Assembly (NCBI GenBank): GCA_024276495.1
Contig: JAJRXC010000083.1
Span: 1 to 64,000, forward strand
Length of the DNA: 64,000 bases
Direction of reading: 5' to 3'
From: Actinomycetes bacterium
Lineage (GTDB): Bacteria > Actinomycetota > Acidimicrobiia > Acidimicrobiales > Aldehydirespiratoraceae
Within the stretch, counting starts at the first letter, position 1. Each line of letters begins with the position of its first letter. This document shows, piece after piece, positions 32,393 to 41,839 of the stretch. A program made the translations under genes and the position numbers. The notes beneath the pieces were generated by a model. That model saw nothing but the letters and a program-made list of their open reading frames with translations. It ran no database searches and was not told the DNA's origin.

Positions 32393-34440
32393 CGAATCGT
32401 TCCCGTCGGCGTCGCCGGGGTGGCCCGCGGCGACGTGGGGACCACGCTAGGGCGACTCGTGCCCTTGATGATGAACGTGTTCGTGGGCTGAAGAGGGACA
32501 TCGAGTCGTTGGTTGACGTTGATCCCCTCGATGTCGTCGAACCGGGCCAGTATGTCGCCGGCCCGGGTGCGACCCAGGATCTCGGCGGAGCCGTCGTGGA
32601 CGGCGTCGAGGACGGCCTGGGCGTCGGCGGGATCGGTGAAGTAGCCGCCGCCAGCCTCGCCCCGCTGCGCCGCGCCTTCGATGTGACGCCCCTGCTTCTG
32701 GCGGCTGATGGTCGTGGAGAGCGCGTCGAGTTGGTCATCGAGGCGCTCGTACCTCGTCATGCGCGAGGCGAGCCACTCCGCGCCGTCGGCGGTCGTCTCC
32801 CAGGCACCGGTCACCGCGCCGACCACGTTGGCCGCCTCACGCACGGTGCGTTCCCGGTCCTCGGGGACGAGGAGGTCGACACCCCCTGCGGCGATCACGT
32901 CGGCGACCCCGCCGGTGACCCCGGCGGCAGCCGCCGAACGACCGAGCGCCGTCGTCGCGACCGCGTAGGCATCGACGCCGACCACGGCCGTGCGAACCCC
33001 CGCGGCGACGAAACCACCCTTGACCGCGTTGCCCACGACGTCGTCGAGGAGGTCGTCGCCGGTGGAGAGGTTGACGGCCACGGTGGTGCCCGCCGCGGCG
33101 AGCGACCCGACCGCGACGACCAGCATCGGGCCGGCGGTTCCCCCGGTGGCGACCAGCACGGCGCCACTCCCGACCAGGGCCGCACCCATCGCCAACTCGT
33201 CTTTGTGCTCCTGCCACCAGCTCTCGTCGAACCAGCCGCGCTCGACCATCGTCGTGGCCGCGGCGACGACGGATTCGGGCAGATCCGGGTTGTCGGCGAT
33301 GAACCGGATCAGGTCGTTTCGGGACCGGACGCCGTCGACCAACCCCGATGGGTCGTTGGCGATGTCGATCGCGTCGGCGTAGGGGCCGAGTGCCGACCTG
33401 ATCTGCGACTTCAACAGGAACGCCCGCAGGTCTGATTCGGCGATCAGCCCGTCGCCGGGTTCGGTTCGTCCGAACGGCCCATCACCGAGGATGTCGGTGT
33501 TCTCGTCGGCCGTGTCGAGGCGGTTGCGCAACTCCGGCACGGCGAGCAGCGCCTCGGCGGCGACCACCTGCGCGGAGGTGAACCGGCCGCGATTCGCGAC
33601 GACGTACTCGAGATCGGCGACCGACACCCGCCCGTCGGGGCCGCCGCCCGTGGCGTTGTCGAACGCGGCGAAGTCGGCTTCGAGGATGGCGAGCGCGTCC
33701 AGCTCGTCGACGCGCACACCGAAGGAGCGGGCCACGAGCATCGAACCGATCACGTCGAGCAACCCGCTCTCGCGGGCCCGGGCCCGATCGGCCACCGCCG
33801 CCACATCGAGCCGGAATCGTTCGATGAGCGGGACCGCCGCCGTCGCGTCGTCGATGTCGAACCCCCTCGCGACCAGTTCGGCGAGATCGGCATCGAGGCG
33901 GTCGATGAGGTCGCCCGCTGCGACGGGGTCGAGATCGAGGGCGGCGGCCACCGCGGCGATGCGGCTCTCCCGTCGGACCTCCGCATCGACCTCGACCAGC
34001 GCCGCCGCGGCACCCCGGCCGCGGGCCAGGGCCTGCTCGACACGCACCGCCAGGGTGACATCGCCGCCGACCAACCCGAGCACGAGCCCCCGGCGGCGAC
34101 GCCGCAACCGGGCCCTCACGCCGTCTTCCGGGTCTCCCCACCAGTCGTCGAGCGCGTCGGTCAGAGCGTCGATCTCACCGATCTCGCGGCGGATCCCGGC
34201 GATGAGGGAGAGACGGTTACGCAGATCGGTCGCGAGCCCGTCGAGGCGCCCCCGGGCCGAGTCGAGCGAGGCCAGGGGCGAACGCTGGTCCCGGCCCAGG
34301 ATTCTGGTGGCGTCGTCGAGCAGCGCCCCGAGCGCCACCTGGTCGGCCGCGAGGTCGACCGCGGCCGACGCCAGGACCTGGGTCAGCCGTCGGGCCGCCG
34401 GGACGTCGAGAAGGAGGGTGTCGGAACCGGTGTGGGACAT
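32389..34440 (-). CDS. Polymorphic-toxin-like protein with C-terminal KQ..RHI.G toxin domain
   Basis: A 683-residue protein without a Sec signal. Residues about 1-140 are helical and may form the delivery part. About 255-400 holds three EF-hand-like loops (FDNATGGGPDGRVSVADLEY, then GDGPFGRTEPGDGLIAESDL, then IANDPSGLVDGVRSRNDLI). About 415-510 is Gly/Ala/Val-rich and hydrophobic. The last ~105 residues begin SRQKQGRHIEG, include GGGYFTDPADAQAVLDAVHD and end TNTFIIKGTSRPSVVPTSP. This start-and-end pattern resembles C-terminal nuclease-type toxins of polymorphic effectors (BECR/Ntox50-like). Exact family not assigned. An AAA+ gene lies 33 bp upstream. Confidence 0.72.
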   Translation of the reverse strand: MSHTGSDTLLLDVPAARRLTQVLASAAVDLAADQVALGALLDDATRILGRDQRSPLASLDSARGRLDGLATDLRNRLSLIAGIRREIGEIDALTDALDDWWGDPEDGVRARLRRRRRGLVLGLVGGDVTLAVRVEQALARGRGAAAALVEVDAEVRRESRIAAVAAALDLDPVAAGDLIDRLDADLAELVARGFDIDDATAAVPLIERFRLDVAAVADRARARESGLLDVIGSMLVARSFGVRVDELDALAILEADFAAFDNATGGGPDGRVSVADLEYVVANRGRFTSAQVVAAEALLAVPELRNRLDTADENTDILGDGPFGRTEPGDGLIAESDLRAFLLKSQIRSALGPYADAIDIANDPSGLVDGVRSRNDLIRFIADNPDLPESVVAAATTMVERGWFDESWWQEHKDELAMGAALVGSGAVLVATGGTAGPMLVVAVGSLAAAGTTVAVNLSTGDDLLDDVVGNAVKGGFVAAGVRTAVVGVDAYAVATTALGRSAAAAGVTGGVADVIAAGGVDLLVPEDRERTVREAANVVGAVTGAWETTADGAEWLASRMTRYERLDDQLDALSTTISRQKQGRHIEGAAQRGEAGGGYFTDPADAQAVLDAVHDGSAEILGRTRAGDILARFDDIEGINVNQRLDVPLQPTNTFIIKGTSRPSVVPTSPRATPATPTGTIR

Positions 34441-34473
34441 CGAGTGTATCTCATGTCATTTCATCCCACCCTG

Positions 34474-35758
34474 TCAAGACCTCGTGTCGTGGTCGTGCAG
34501 ATACTGCTCGAGCTCGTCGTAGTCACCCGAGCGGTTCGCGTAGATGACGTGATTGCGAGCGGTCTCGAGCCACGGGCCGATCGACGGCTCGACCACGGCC
34601 AACGCCTGCTCGATCCCTGCGGTGGTGATCGGCTCGACCCGACCCGACTCGAGCGAGGCGGCCAGCGCCGCCTCCGTGGCCTCCTCGACGATGAGTGCGA
34701 GATCGGCCCCCGAGTAGCCATCGGTCGCCGCGACCACCGCGCCGAGATCGACGTCGTCCGTCGGCCTTCCCCGCAGGTGGTGATCGAGGATCGACCGGCG
34801 GCCGACCGGATCCGGCGGCAACACGAGAAGACGACGATCGAAGCGGCCCGGTCGCAGGAGGGCCTCGTCGACATCCCACGGGTGGTTCGTGGCCGCCAAC
34901 ACGAAGACCCCGTCGTTGTCGGCACCGACCCCGTCGAGCTCGGACAGGAGCTGGTTGACCACTCCCCGCAGCGAGGCGCCCGACACCCGCAGGTGGCTGC
35001 GCTTCTGGCCGAGCGCGTCGATCTCGTCGAAGAACAAGACGCACGGGGCGTTTCGTCGGGCGGTGTCGAAGATCGCCGCGAGGTTCCGCTCGCTCGACCC
35101 GATCCACATGTCGAGCACGTCGGCGAGTCCGACGTTGTAGAAGTTGGCGCCCATCTCGCCGGCGGTGGCCCGGGCGAGAAAGGTCTTCCCGCACCCCGGG
35201 GACCCCACAACATGAGGCCGCCGGAGGCCACCTTGCCGAACGCGGCCGCCATCTCCGGGTTGCGATCGGCGCCAGAAACGATCGGTCGAGTTGGCGTTTC
35301 ACCGCATCGAGGCCGCCGACGTCGTCGAGGGTGATGCCCGCGGCCCCCAGGTGACCGAACTCGACCTCCTCGATCGGCGCCGACTGCGCCCACTCGTCGA
35401 CGAGCTCGTCGACCGTGTCGGGGAAGTCGTCGACGCCGTAGCCGTCGGGCGTCACCGCCCGCCGGGTGCCCGCCGCGTCGGATCCGGTCTCGTCGCCGGG
35501 CTCGACGCGGTCCCGTTCGAACTGCTGTCGCATCGGGCCGGCCGCGGGATCGCCCAACGCCTCGAGCAACTCCACCGAGACTTCCACGATCGCGGGATCG
35601 GCGTCGTCGATGTCGAAACCGGCCCGGAGATGGGGCACCGCGTCCCGCGCCCGATCCGCGTCGATCAACAGTCGAATGAGATGCACCCGCAGGGCGGTAT
35701 CGTCGGGCGTCGTCGCCAGCGCCCGCTCCAGCGAGAAGATCAGATCGTCGGCACTCAT
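34474..35758 (-). pseudogene. TPR-AAA+ ATPase gene interrupted by two apparent 1-nt deletions
   Basis: Translated across two frame changes it gives about 428 residues: a helical TPR-like N-terminus (MSADDLIFSLERALATTPDD to about residue 70), an acidic linker, then a classic AAA domain: LDDVGGLDAVKRQLDRSFLA, Walker A GSPGCGKTFLARA, Walker B CVLFFDEIDAL, sensor AATNHPWDVDEA and Arg-finger LLRPGRFDRR. Frame 1 breaks near 35264 (one base missing in ATC-CGC-AAC) and again at the C-run 35203-35206 (one base missing before the Walker A Pro). Both ends are otherwise intact. A sequencing error is as likely as a real lesion. It precedes the toxin-like gene by 33 bp. Confidence 0.8.
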
Positions 35759-35885
35759 GGCTCCGGGTGATCCTCGTCGCCACGCTGGAGACCGGTCACC
35801 GGACGCGATGGTAGAACCCGCGAGACTCACGGACGTTCACCATCCGCCGATCGGGTGGAGAGCCCCGACGACCCCGGCGAGACCG

Positions 35886-36701
35886 ATGAGCGATTCCACC
35901 GCAGCGGCGGCAAAGGCCATGAACCTGCTCGCGGTCGGCCGCGTCGACGAAGCGGTGACCCTGATCGGCGAGGCAATCGCCGCCGACCCCGCGAACGCCG
36001 ACCTCCATGTCGCGATGGCCCGGGCCCACCATGCCGGCGGAGACGCCGACGAGACCCTCGCCGCGGCCACACGGGCCCTGGCCCTCGACGTCGACGTCGC
36101 GGCCCTTCATCTCGCCGCCGTCGCCCATCGGACGCGCCGCGAGTGGGCCGAGTCGCTCGAGCTGCTCTCCCGCGCGATCGACCTCACCCCGGACGCGGCC
36201 AACCTGCACGTCGGAACCGCGTTGACCCTGCTCGGCCCGTGGATCGCGCCCGCCGACACACCCGCCCACGAGGCGGAGCGGGTCGACGACGGGCGCGTCG
36301 CCGAGGCGATCCACGCGGCCGACCGGGCCGCCACGCTCGAACCCGAGCTCGCCCTCGTTCCCTACGTCCGCGGATTCGTGGCCCTGGCCCGCGACGACCT
36401 GCCCGCCGCCGCGAGCCATCTCGAGACGGCGCTTCGACTCGACCCCGAATGGTCGACCGCCCATCTGGTGCTCGGAAAGATCCGTGCCCGTCAGGGCATG
36501 GGCCGGCTGGCGAGCCGTCATCTCGCCGCCGCCGGTCGGCTGGAACCCTCCGACACCGGCGCCCTCCATCTCCTGCGCCGTCTCACCACTCCCGGCGGCC
36601 GTCGGGCCCGACGCAAGGGCCGCCTCGACCTCGACCGGGTGGTGCCCGACGCCCGGCGCATCCTCCAGGCGGATCTGCGCATCGGCGGCGGGGGGCGCTG
36701 A
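35886..36701 (+). CDS. TPR-repeat protein
   Basis: A 271-residue soluble protein of about six tetratricopeptide repeats: AMNLLAVGRVDEAVTLIGEA, LHVAMARAHHAGGDADETLA, AAVAHRTRREWAESLELLSR and AASHLETALRLDPEWSTAHL. TPRs mediate protein-protein contact. ATG 35886 is preferred; an in-frame ATG about 78 bp upstream is possible. A TGATG junction couples it to the membrane TPR protein. It is divergent from the AAA+/toxin operon (127 bp between starts), so the two sets may share regulation. Confidence 0.85.
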   Translation: MSDSTAAAAKAMNLLAVGRVDEAVTLIGEAIAADPANADLHVAMARAHHAGGDADETLAAATRALALDVDVAALHLAAVAHRTRREWAESLELLSRAIDLTPDAANLHVGTALTLLGPWIAPADTPAHEAERVDDGRVAEAIHAADRAATLEPELALVPYVRGFVALARDDLPAAASHLETALRLDPEWSTAHLVLGKIRARQGMGRLASRHLAAAGRLEPSDTGALHLLRRLTTPGGRRARRKGRLDLDRVVPDARRILQADLRIGGGGR

Positions 36702-38191
36702 TGGAGCTCGCCGATCTCCTGGGCGTCGTCTTGTTCGGATCCGTCCTGATCCTGCCCATCTGGGCCACCGGACGCCTCTTTCGTTCGGTCCTGCGCCGGC
36801 GACGCCGCCTGCTCGACTCGCTGGCCGAACGGGGCGACGTCCACACCTTCGACATGCCACTGACCATCGGCATCATCCTCTTCGGCGCCGGCGCGGTGTT
36901 CGCCGGCATCGCACTGGTCCCGGGCCTGATCTGGCTCACCGACGGCGACACCGACGCCCGCCGGGTTTTCCTCGTCAGCTGGCCGGTCTTCGGAGTCTTC
37001 GCGCTCGCCGGTCGACTCGCGGCCCGACCCGGCCTGCGGATCTGGATTAGCGAACCCGCCGGGGTGACCGTGCGTCGAGTGGGCGTCTCGCATCGCGACC
37101 GCGGATCTCGACACGACCGCCATGTCGCGCACGAGACGATCGTCTCGTTTCACGAGCGGCGCTCGCCGACCGGGGCGGTCGAGATCCGCAGCACCGAGAC
37201 CCGGCTCGTGGCGCCGATGCAACTCAGCGGCTTCGACGAGCTCCTCAGCGCCCTCCGGCGGGCGGCTCCTCGTGCCCCCTACACCTCGTGGCGAGACGGC
37301 CGTCGCGACCATCCGACACCGGGCCACCCCGACGAGGAGAACCGGACGAGCTTCTCGATCTCGGCCACCGGCACCCGCGTGACGATCGGCGTCCTCGCTG
37401 CCCTTCTGGTCACATTGCTCGTGTGGCCGTGGTTTCTGGTGACCGGCGAGAGCCCGACACGCGACTCGTTCATCTTCGTCGGCATCGGTCTCCTGTTGTG
37501 GGCGATGATCGCCGGTCTGGTCGCGGCCGAGTCGTTCCCCCGCCACCAACCCTCGGTGTTGGAGCTCCGCCCGCAGACCCTGGCGTGGCGAACCCTCCGA
37601 GGCGGCCGGCACGAACGAGACCTGCGCGAGGTCGTGACCGTCACGATCGAGACCGACATCATCTACGTTCGGGGGTTTCCCGGCTACCGCCATCCGTTGC
37701 GCATCACGTTCGTCGACGGACCACCGCTCGAGCTCAACGACGCTCGGGCCCGGCAGATGCGGGCGAGCACCCGTCGCATCGCCGACACGGTTCGCCGTCA
37801 CGTGCACGACCTCACCCGCCGCCACGCCGCCGACCGGGCTCGGGCCGACGCCCTCGCGGTCGAGGCGGCCCGGGCCCGCGCCGACGCCACGATCGGCGGC
37901 GACGCCCGCGCCGTGGATCTCCTCCGTCGAGCCGTGGCCGTCCACCCCCACCCGGTGCGACTGACCCGGCTCCGGCACATCGGGGACCTCCACCGTCGAC
38001 TCGGCGAACACGACCGGGCGGTGTCGCTCTACCGGGCCCACCTCGACTACCGGCCCGACGACGCCCGCGCCTGGGAGGGACTGGCCGCGAGCTTCACGGC
38101 GCTGAACCGGGCCGATCTCGCCGGCGAGGCGACCGAGACCGCCGAACGAATCCTGCTGCGCACCGGACCCGGCGACGGCGTCAACGAATGA
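36701..38191 (+). CDS. Membrane protein with C-terminal TPR segment
   Basis: A 496-residue protein. Hydrophobic helices occur at about 5-25, 50-80, 92-108, 225-245 and 255-275. Between and after them lie two similar cytoplasmic beta-rich segments (ISEPAGVTVRRVGVSHRDRG and LELRPQTLAWRTLRGGRHER), possibly a duplicated PH-like domain. The end is a TPR-like helical region (AVDLLRRAVAVHPHPVRLTR, LYRAHLDYRPDDARAWEGLA). It probably anchors the soluble TPR partner encoded just before. Function unknown. Its last 11 bp overlap the convergent cyclase/STAND gene. Confidence 0.8.
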   Translation: MELADLLGVVLFGSVLILPIWATGRLFRSVLRRRRRLLDSLAERGDVHTFDMPLTIGIILFGAGAVFAGIALVPGLIWLTDGDTDARRVFLVSWPVFGVFALAGRLAARPGLRIWISEPAGVTVRRVGVSHRDRGSRHDRHVAHETIVSFHERRSPTGAVEIRSTETRLVAPMQLSGFDELLSALRRAAPRAPYTSWRDGRRDHPTPGHPDEENRTSFSISATGTRVTIGVLAALLVTLLVWPWFLVTGESPTRDSFIFVGIGLLLWAMIAGLVAAESFPRHQPSVLELRPQTLAWRTLRGGRHERDLREVVTVTIETDIIYVRGFPGYRHPLRITFVDGPPLELNDARARQMRASTRRIADTVRRHVHDLTRRHAADRARADALAVEAARARADATIGGDARAVDLLRRAVAVHPHPVRLTRLRHIGDLHRRLGEHDRAVSLYRAHLDYRPDDARAWEGLAASFTALNRADLAGEATETAERILLRTGPGDGVNE

Positions 38192-40853
38192 GCCGGATCC
38201 GATCGAGCTCGGCGCGGAGGTGACCACTGGCGTCGAGCTCCTGCAGCGGCTGCTCCCGACCTCGATGAAAGGCCCGGAGCTCGGGGCCGTGACCGACCCG
38301 CTCGGCGAGCCCCTCGGCCAACCCGATGGTGAACGGGGTGCGGGGGGTGGCCGCCTGGCGCAACAGGTTCCAGCCGTGTTCGTCCTCGCCCCGGTTGATG
38401 GCGAGGGCGGCGAGTCCGACCAGGGCATCGTTCGCCATCCGGTTCAGCCGGCCCCGCAGCGCGTCGTAGCCGAACCCGACGATGAGATCGGCGGCTTCGG
38501 TCGAACGACCGAGATCGATCAGGGCGACCGCCTTGACGATCCGCGACGAGTCCCAGATCGACAAGGACCAGTCGCGGCCGTCGACCATGTCGAGGGCCGC
38601 GGTCGGGTCGCCGGTGAGGATCTGGGCGGATGCCAGCGACAACCCGGCCATGACCACCTGGTTGGTGACGCCGTCGTGGGAGTCGAAGAGCCCATAGGCC
38701 CGCGAGAACCCGACGATCGCCTCGTCGAGGCGGTTCTCGTAGAGGGCGAGACACGCTTCGGCCCAGACCGCCGGCGTGAGGTACGGGCCACTGAGCCGAT
38801 GCTCGGTGACGACCTCCCGAGCGTGGCGAACCAACTCCATCGCCCGGTCCGGGTGTTGCCGGCAGCTGAGGAACGCCATGAGCCCGGCGGCCTGGGCCTC
38901 GGCCATCGGCGTCGTGTCCGGCTCGTTGATCATCTCGTCGAGCACCCGGTGCACCTCGGCGAAGTCGTCGAGTTGCATGGCGAGCACGGCCCGGATGTAG
39001 CGGATCCAGTCGTGGCATTCCCCGGCGGGAAGCGATGCGTCGATCTGCTCGACCCAGCGGCGCCCCTCGACCGCCGGGATCCGGGTGTCCCACAGGCCGT
39101 GGCAGCCGAACGCGATGTGGGCGGCGACCTCGGCCCCCGACTCCCCGCTCGCCGGATCGTCGCCCCGTTCGATCGCCCATTCGAGCGCGCTGGCCAAGTT
39201 GGCCCAGTCGTGGCGCAGGCCCTCGGCCCGGCGAAGGTCGGCCGCCAGCAGGAAGTCCTCGGTGACGACCTTCGAACGGAACCACTCGAGGTGGGCGTCG
39301 CGGGCTGCGGTCACGTCCTCGCTGCGGGCCAGCTGGTCGCTCGCGTAGATCCGGACGGTCTCCAGCAGGCGGTAGCGGGTTGTGGGATTGTCGGGCCCTT
39401 CGTCGACCGACAACAGCGACTTCGCGACGAGCGATCCGAGGAGGTCCATGGCGTCGTAGTCGTCGCAGCCGGCCACCGCGACCGCAGCCGGAAGGTCGAA
39501 CGAGCCGACGAAGACGCCGCATCGTCGGAAGAACCTCTGTTCCTCGCGGTCGAGCAGGTCATAGGACCAGTCGAGGGTGGCCTGGAGCGTTCGCCGCTTC
39601 TGACGCCCCCGCCCCCCGGACAACAGCCGGAAGCGGTCCTCCATCCGGTCGAGGATCTCCGCCGGAGTCAGCACGGAGATCCGGGCGGCGGCGAGCTCGA
39701 TCGCGAGCGGCATGCCGTCGAGTTGGAGGCAGATCTCCGCGACCAGCCGACGGGTGGGGTCGGCAGGGTCGTTCTCGCAGGTGAAGGTCGGATTCGCGGC
39801 TCGGGCCCGTTCGACGAACAGCTGGACGGCGGGCGCGTCCCCCTCGTGACCGAGCGACCCCACCACGATGACCTGCTCCCCGGGGACCTCCAGACGCTGG
39901 CGGGTGGTGGCGAGGATCGCGGTGGAGCTGCTCCGGGCCAGGAGCTGCTCGGCGAATGCCGCGCAGTCGTCGAGGATGTGCTCGCAGTTGTCGAGAACGA
40001 CCAGGACGTCGCGTCCCGAGAGGTGATCGATGACCTGTTCGAGCGCGTCACCGGGTGAGCCGACGAGCTCGAGGCGAACGGCGGACGCCACCGCGGCCGC
40101 CAGCTCGGATCCGTCGGACACCGACGACAAGTCGACGAAGTAGCAGCCATCGGTGCGGCCGGGGAGCTCCTGATAGGCGATCTCGACAGCGAGGCGCGTC
40201 TTTCCGCATCCGCCGGTTCCGATGAGGGTCACCATCGGCGCCGATTCGAGCAGGTGACGGGCCCGGACGACCTCGTCGTGCCGACCGATCAGCGGCGACC
40301 CGGGCAGCGGCAGCGACGAGAGGGACGGATCGACGACCCGCAACGGTCGAAACGACGAGAGTCCGACCTGGAAGATGTCGACCGGTTCGGGGACGTCGCG
40401 GAGCCGATGCCGACCCAGCGCGAGCGTTTCGACGTCGACGACCGAACGGACCGCGTCGGACATCAGGATCTGGCCGCCGGCGGCGACCGCCTCGATTCGA
40501 GCCGCGGTGTTGGGAACCGGGCCGAAGTAGTCGCCGTCGCGTTGCGTGGCCCGTCCCCGATGCAACCCCATGCGAACCCGCAGCGCCGGACCGTCGCCCC
40601 AATCGGTCACCGCCAACTCGGCCTGCGCGGCCATCGCCGCGGCGACCGCCGACTTCGCGTCCTCGAACGCCCCCCGGAAGTGATCACCGGCCCAGCCGAA
40701 GACCAGGCCGCCGCGACCCTCCATCGCCGCCTTGACGATGTGGTCGTGCGTCTCGAGACTCCTGGCCGTGGCCTCGGCATCGGCCGCCCACAACCTCGTC
40801 GACCCTTCGACGTCGGTGAAGAGAAACGTGATGATGCCGGCCGGGGTGTCCAC
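38181..40853 (-). CDS. Nucleotide cyclase / STAND ATPase / TPR regulator
   Basis: An 890-residue regulator. Residues about 1-170 are a class III cyclase domain (FLFTDVEGSTRLWAADAEAT, FGWAGDHFRGAF, FGPVPNTAARIEA). About 185-460 is an NB-ARC/STAND ATPase with Walker A LIGTGGCGKTRLAVEIA and Walker B DVLVVLDNCEHILDD, followed by LDGMPLAIELAAARI. A winged-helix part (LDWSYDLLDREEQRFFRRCG) and helical TPR-like repeats fill the rest. There is no LuxR helix-turn-helix at the end. Such proteins are common in actinobacteria; the signal sensed is unknown. Start GTG 40853. Confidence 0.88.
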   Translation of the reverse strand: MDTPAGIITFLFTDVEGSTRLWAADAEATARSLETHDHIVKAAMEGRGGLVFGWAGDHFRGAFEDAKSAVAAAMAAQAELAVTDWGDGPALRVRMGLHRGRATQRDGDYFGPVPNTAARIEAVAAGGQILMSDAVRSVVDVETLALGRHRLRDVPEPVDIFQVGLSSFRPLRVVDPSLSSLPLPGSPLIGRHDEVVRARHLLESAPMVTLIGTGGCGKTRLAVEIAYQELPGRTDGCYFVDLSSVSDGSELAAAVASAVRLELVGSPGDALEQVIDHLSGRDVLVVLDNCEHILDDCAAFAEQLLARSSSTAILATTRQRLEVPGEQVIVVGSLGHEGDAPAVQLFVERARAANPTFTCENDPADPTRRLVAEICLQLDGMPLAIELAAARISVLTPAEILDRMEDRFRLLSGGRGRQKRRTLQATLDWSYDLLDREEQRFFRRCGVFVGSFDLPAAVAVAGCDDYDAMDLLGSLVAKSLLSVDEGPDNPTTRYRLLETVRIYASDQLARSEDVTAARDAHLEWFRSKVVTEDFLLAADLRRAEGLRHDWANLASALEWAIERGDDPASGESGAEVAAHIAFGCHGLWDTRIPAVEGRRWVEQIDASLPAGECHDWIRYIRAVLAMQLDDFAEVHRVLDEMINEPDTTPMAEAQAAGLMAFLSCRQHPDRAMELVRHAREVVTEHRLSGPYLTPAVWAEACLALYENRLDEAIVGFSRAYGLFDSHDGVTNQVVMAGLSLASAQILTGDPTAALDMVDGRDWSLSIWDSSRIVKAVALIDLGRSTEAADLIVGFGYDALRGRLNRMANDALVGLAALAINRGEDEHGWNLLRQAATPRTPFTIGLAEGLAERVGHGPELRAFHRGREQPLQELDASGHLRAELDRIRLIR

Positions 40854-41001
40854 GAGTCGACGTCAGATCACGAGATTCTCGGTCCGCGGCCCATCACCGC
40901 CACATCGCATCGCCGATCTCCGCATCCGACCAGTCTTGCCGCTCACCGTCGCGAAAGAAACCGCGATCGGTCGATCCCGTGCCGTCCGGGCGAACGCGGC
41001 G

Positions 41002-41724
41002 TCACACCGGTGTCGGCACGACGAGGTGTTCGCGCGCCCACAGGGCGGCCTGGGTCCGGTCCGAGACGCCGAGACCGGCGAAGACCCTGGTGAGGTGCGC
41101 CTTCACGGTCTTCTCGCTGATCCCGAGCCGCCGGGCGATGGCCTTGTTCGTCAGTCCCTCAGCGACCGACTCCAGCACCTCCGTCTCCCGGCCGGTCAGC
41201 GGCATGGCAGCCTTCGCCCGCGTGTCGAGAACGGCCCGGGCCGCGCGCGGATCCAACGGGGCGGCACCGGCGGCCGCGGCCAGGACGGCAGCTCTGAGCA
41301 CGGCCGGGTCGGCGTCCTTGACGAGATAGCCGACGGCCCCCGCGTCGAGAGCCCCGATGACACAACCGTGGTCGATCGACGCGGTGAGCATGACGACCGA
41401 GGCGTCGGGCCGATTCTCGCAGATGCGCCGGGTCGCCTCGATCCCGTCCAGGCCGGGCATGCACACGTCCATCAAGACGACGTCGGGTCGGAGCTCGCCG
41501 TCGAGCCGAATGGCGTCGTGGCCCCCATCGGCCGTACCGGTGATCACCATCTCCCCCGACTGCTCGAGAAGCCGTTGCACACCCACTCGCACCATCGTGT
41601 GGTCGTCGACGAGAAGGACCGAGATCTGACCCGGTGCGGAATCGGCGCACCCCGCGCCGGCATCGGGGGCGAGGCCGGCGCGCAACCGACGGGCGTGGGG
41701 GGAGGTGGCGGACACGGGTCTCAC
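41002..41724 (-). CDS. NarL/LuxR-type response regulator
   Basis: A 240-residue regulator. After a variable first ~33 residues, the receiver domain runs ISVLLVDDHTMVRVGVQRLL with phospho-acceptor Asp in PDVVLMDVCMPGLDG, Thr in VVMLTAS and Lys in GYLVKDADP. The C-terminal GerE-type helix-turn-helix is LTGRETEVLESVAEGLTNKA then IARRLGISEKTVKAHLTRVF. No histidine kinase is adjacent, so it is an orphan here. GTG 41724 gives the longest frame; GTG 41715 is also possible. The 148 bp between it and the cyclase/STAND gene shows no clear feature. Confidence 0.9.
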   Translation of the reverse strand: MRPVSATSPHARRLRAGLAPDAGAGCADSAPGQISVLLVDDHTMVRVGVQRLLEQSGEMVITGTADGGHDAIRLDGELRPDVVLMDVCMPGLDGIEATRRICENRPDASVVMLTASIDHGCVIGALDAGAVGYLVKDADPAVLRAAVLAAAAGAAPLDPRAARAVLDTRAKAAMPLTGRETEVLESVAEGLTNKAIARRLGISEKTVKAHLTRVFAGLGVSDRTQAALWAREHLVVPTPV

Positions 41725-41826
41725 GATGACCGCGTCGTCGGCTTCGCGACGGTAGGGCGAGGGAAAAGGATCCCTAAATGCGGCGGCGGCGCGGGGTCGT
41801 CACGACACCGGGCCCCGGGGAAGGGC

Positions 41827-41832
41827 TAGTCT
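41827..41832 (+). promoter_or_regulatory. Leaderless -10 hexamer TAGTCT
   Basis: TANNNT hexamer 7 nt before ATG 41840; no Shine-Dalgarno sequence. Confidence 0.5.
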
Positions 41833-41839
41833 CGAACGC

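Noticed and set aside
35190..35270. Programmed ribosomal frameshifting in the AAA+ gene
   Set aside because: Two separate shifts would be needed, one before the essential Walker A, and no slippery heptamer or downstream pseudoknot is evident.
35855..38191. A very long plus-strand frame running through both TPR genes
   Set aside because: It is only the true frame of the membrane TPR gene plus a shadow of the first TPR gene; the TGATG junction at 36701 marks the real start.
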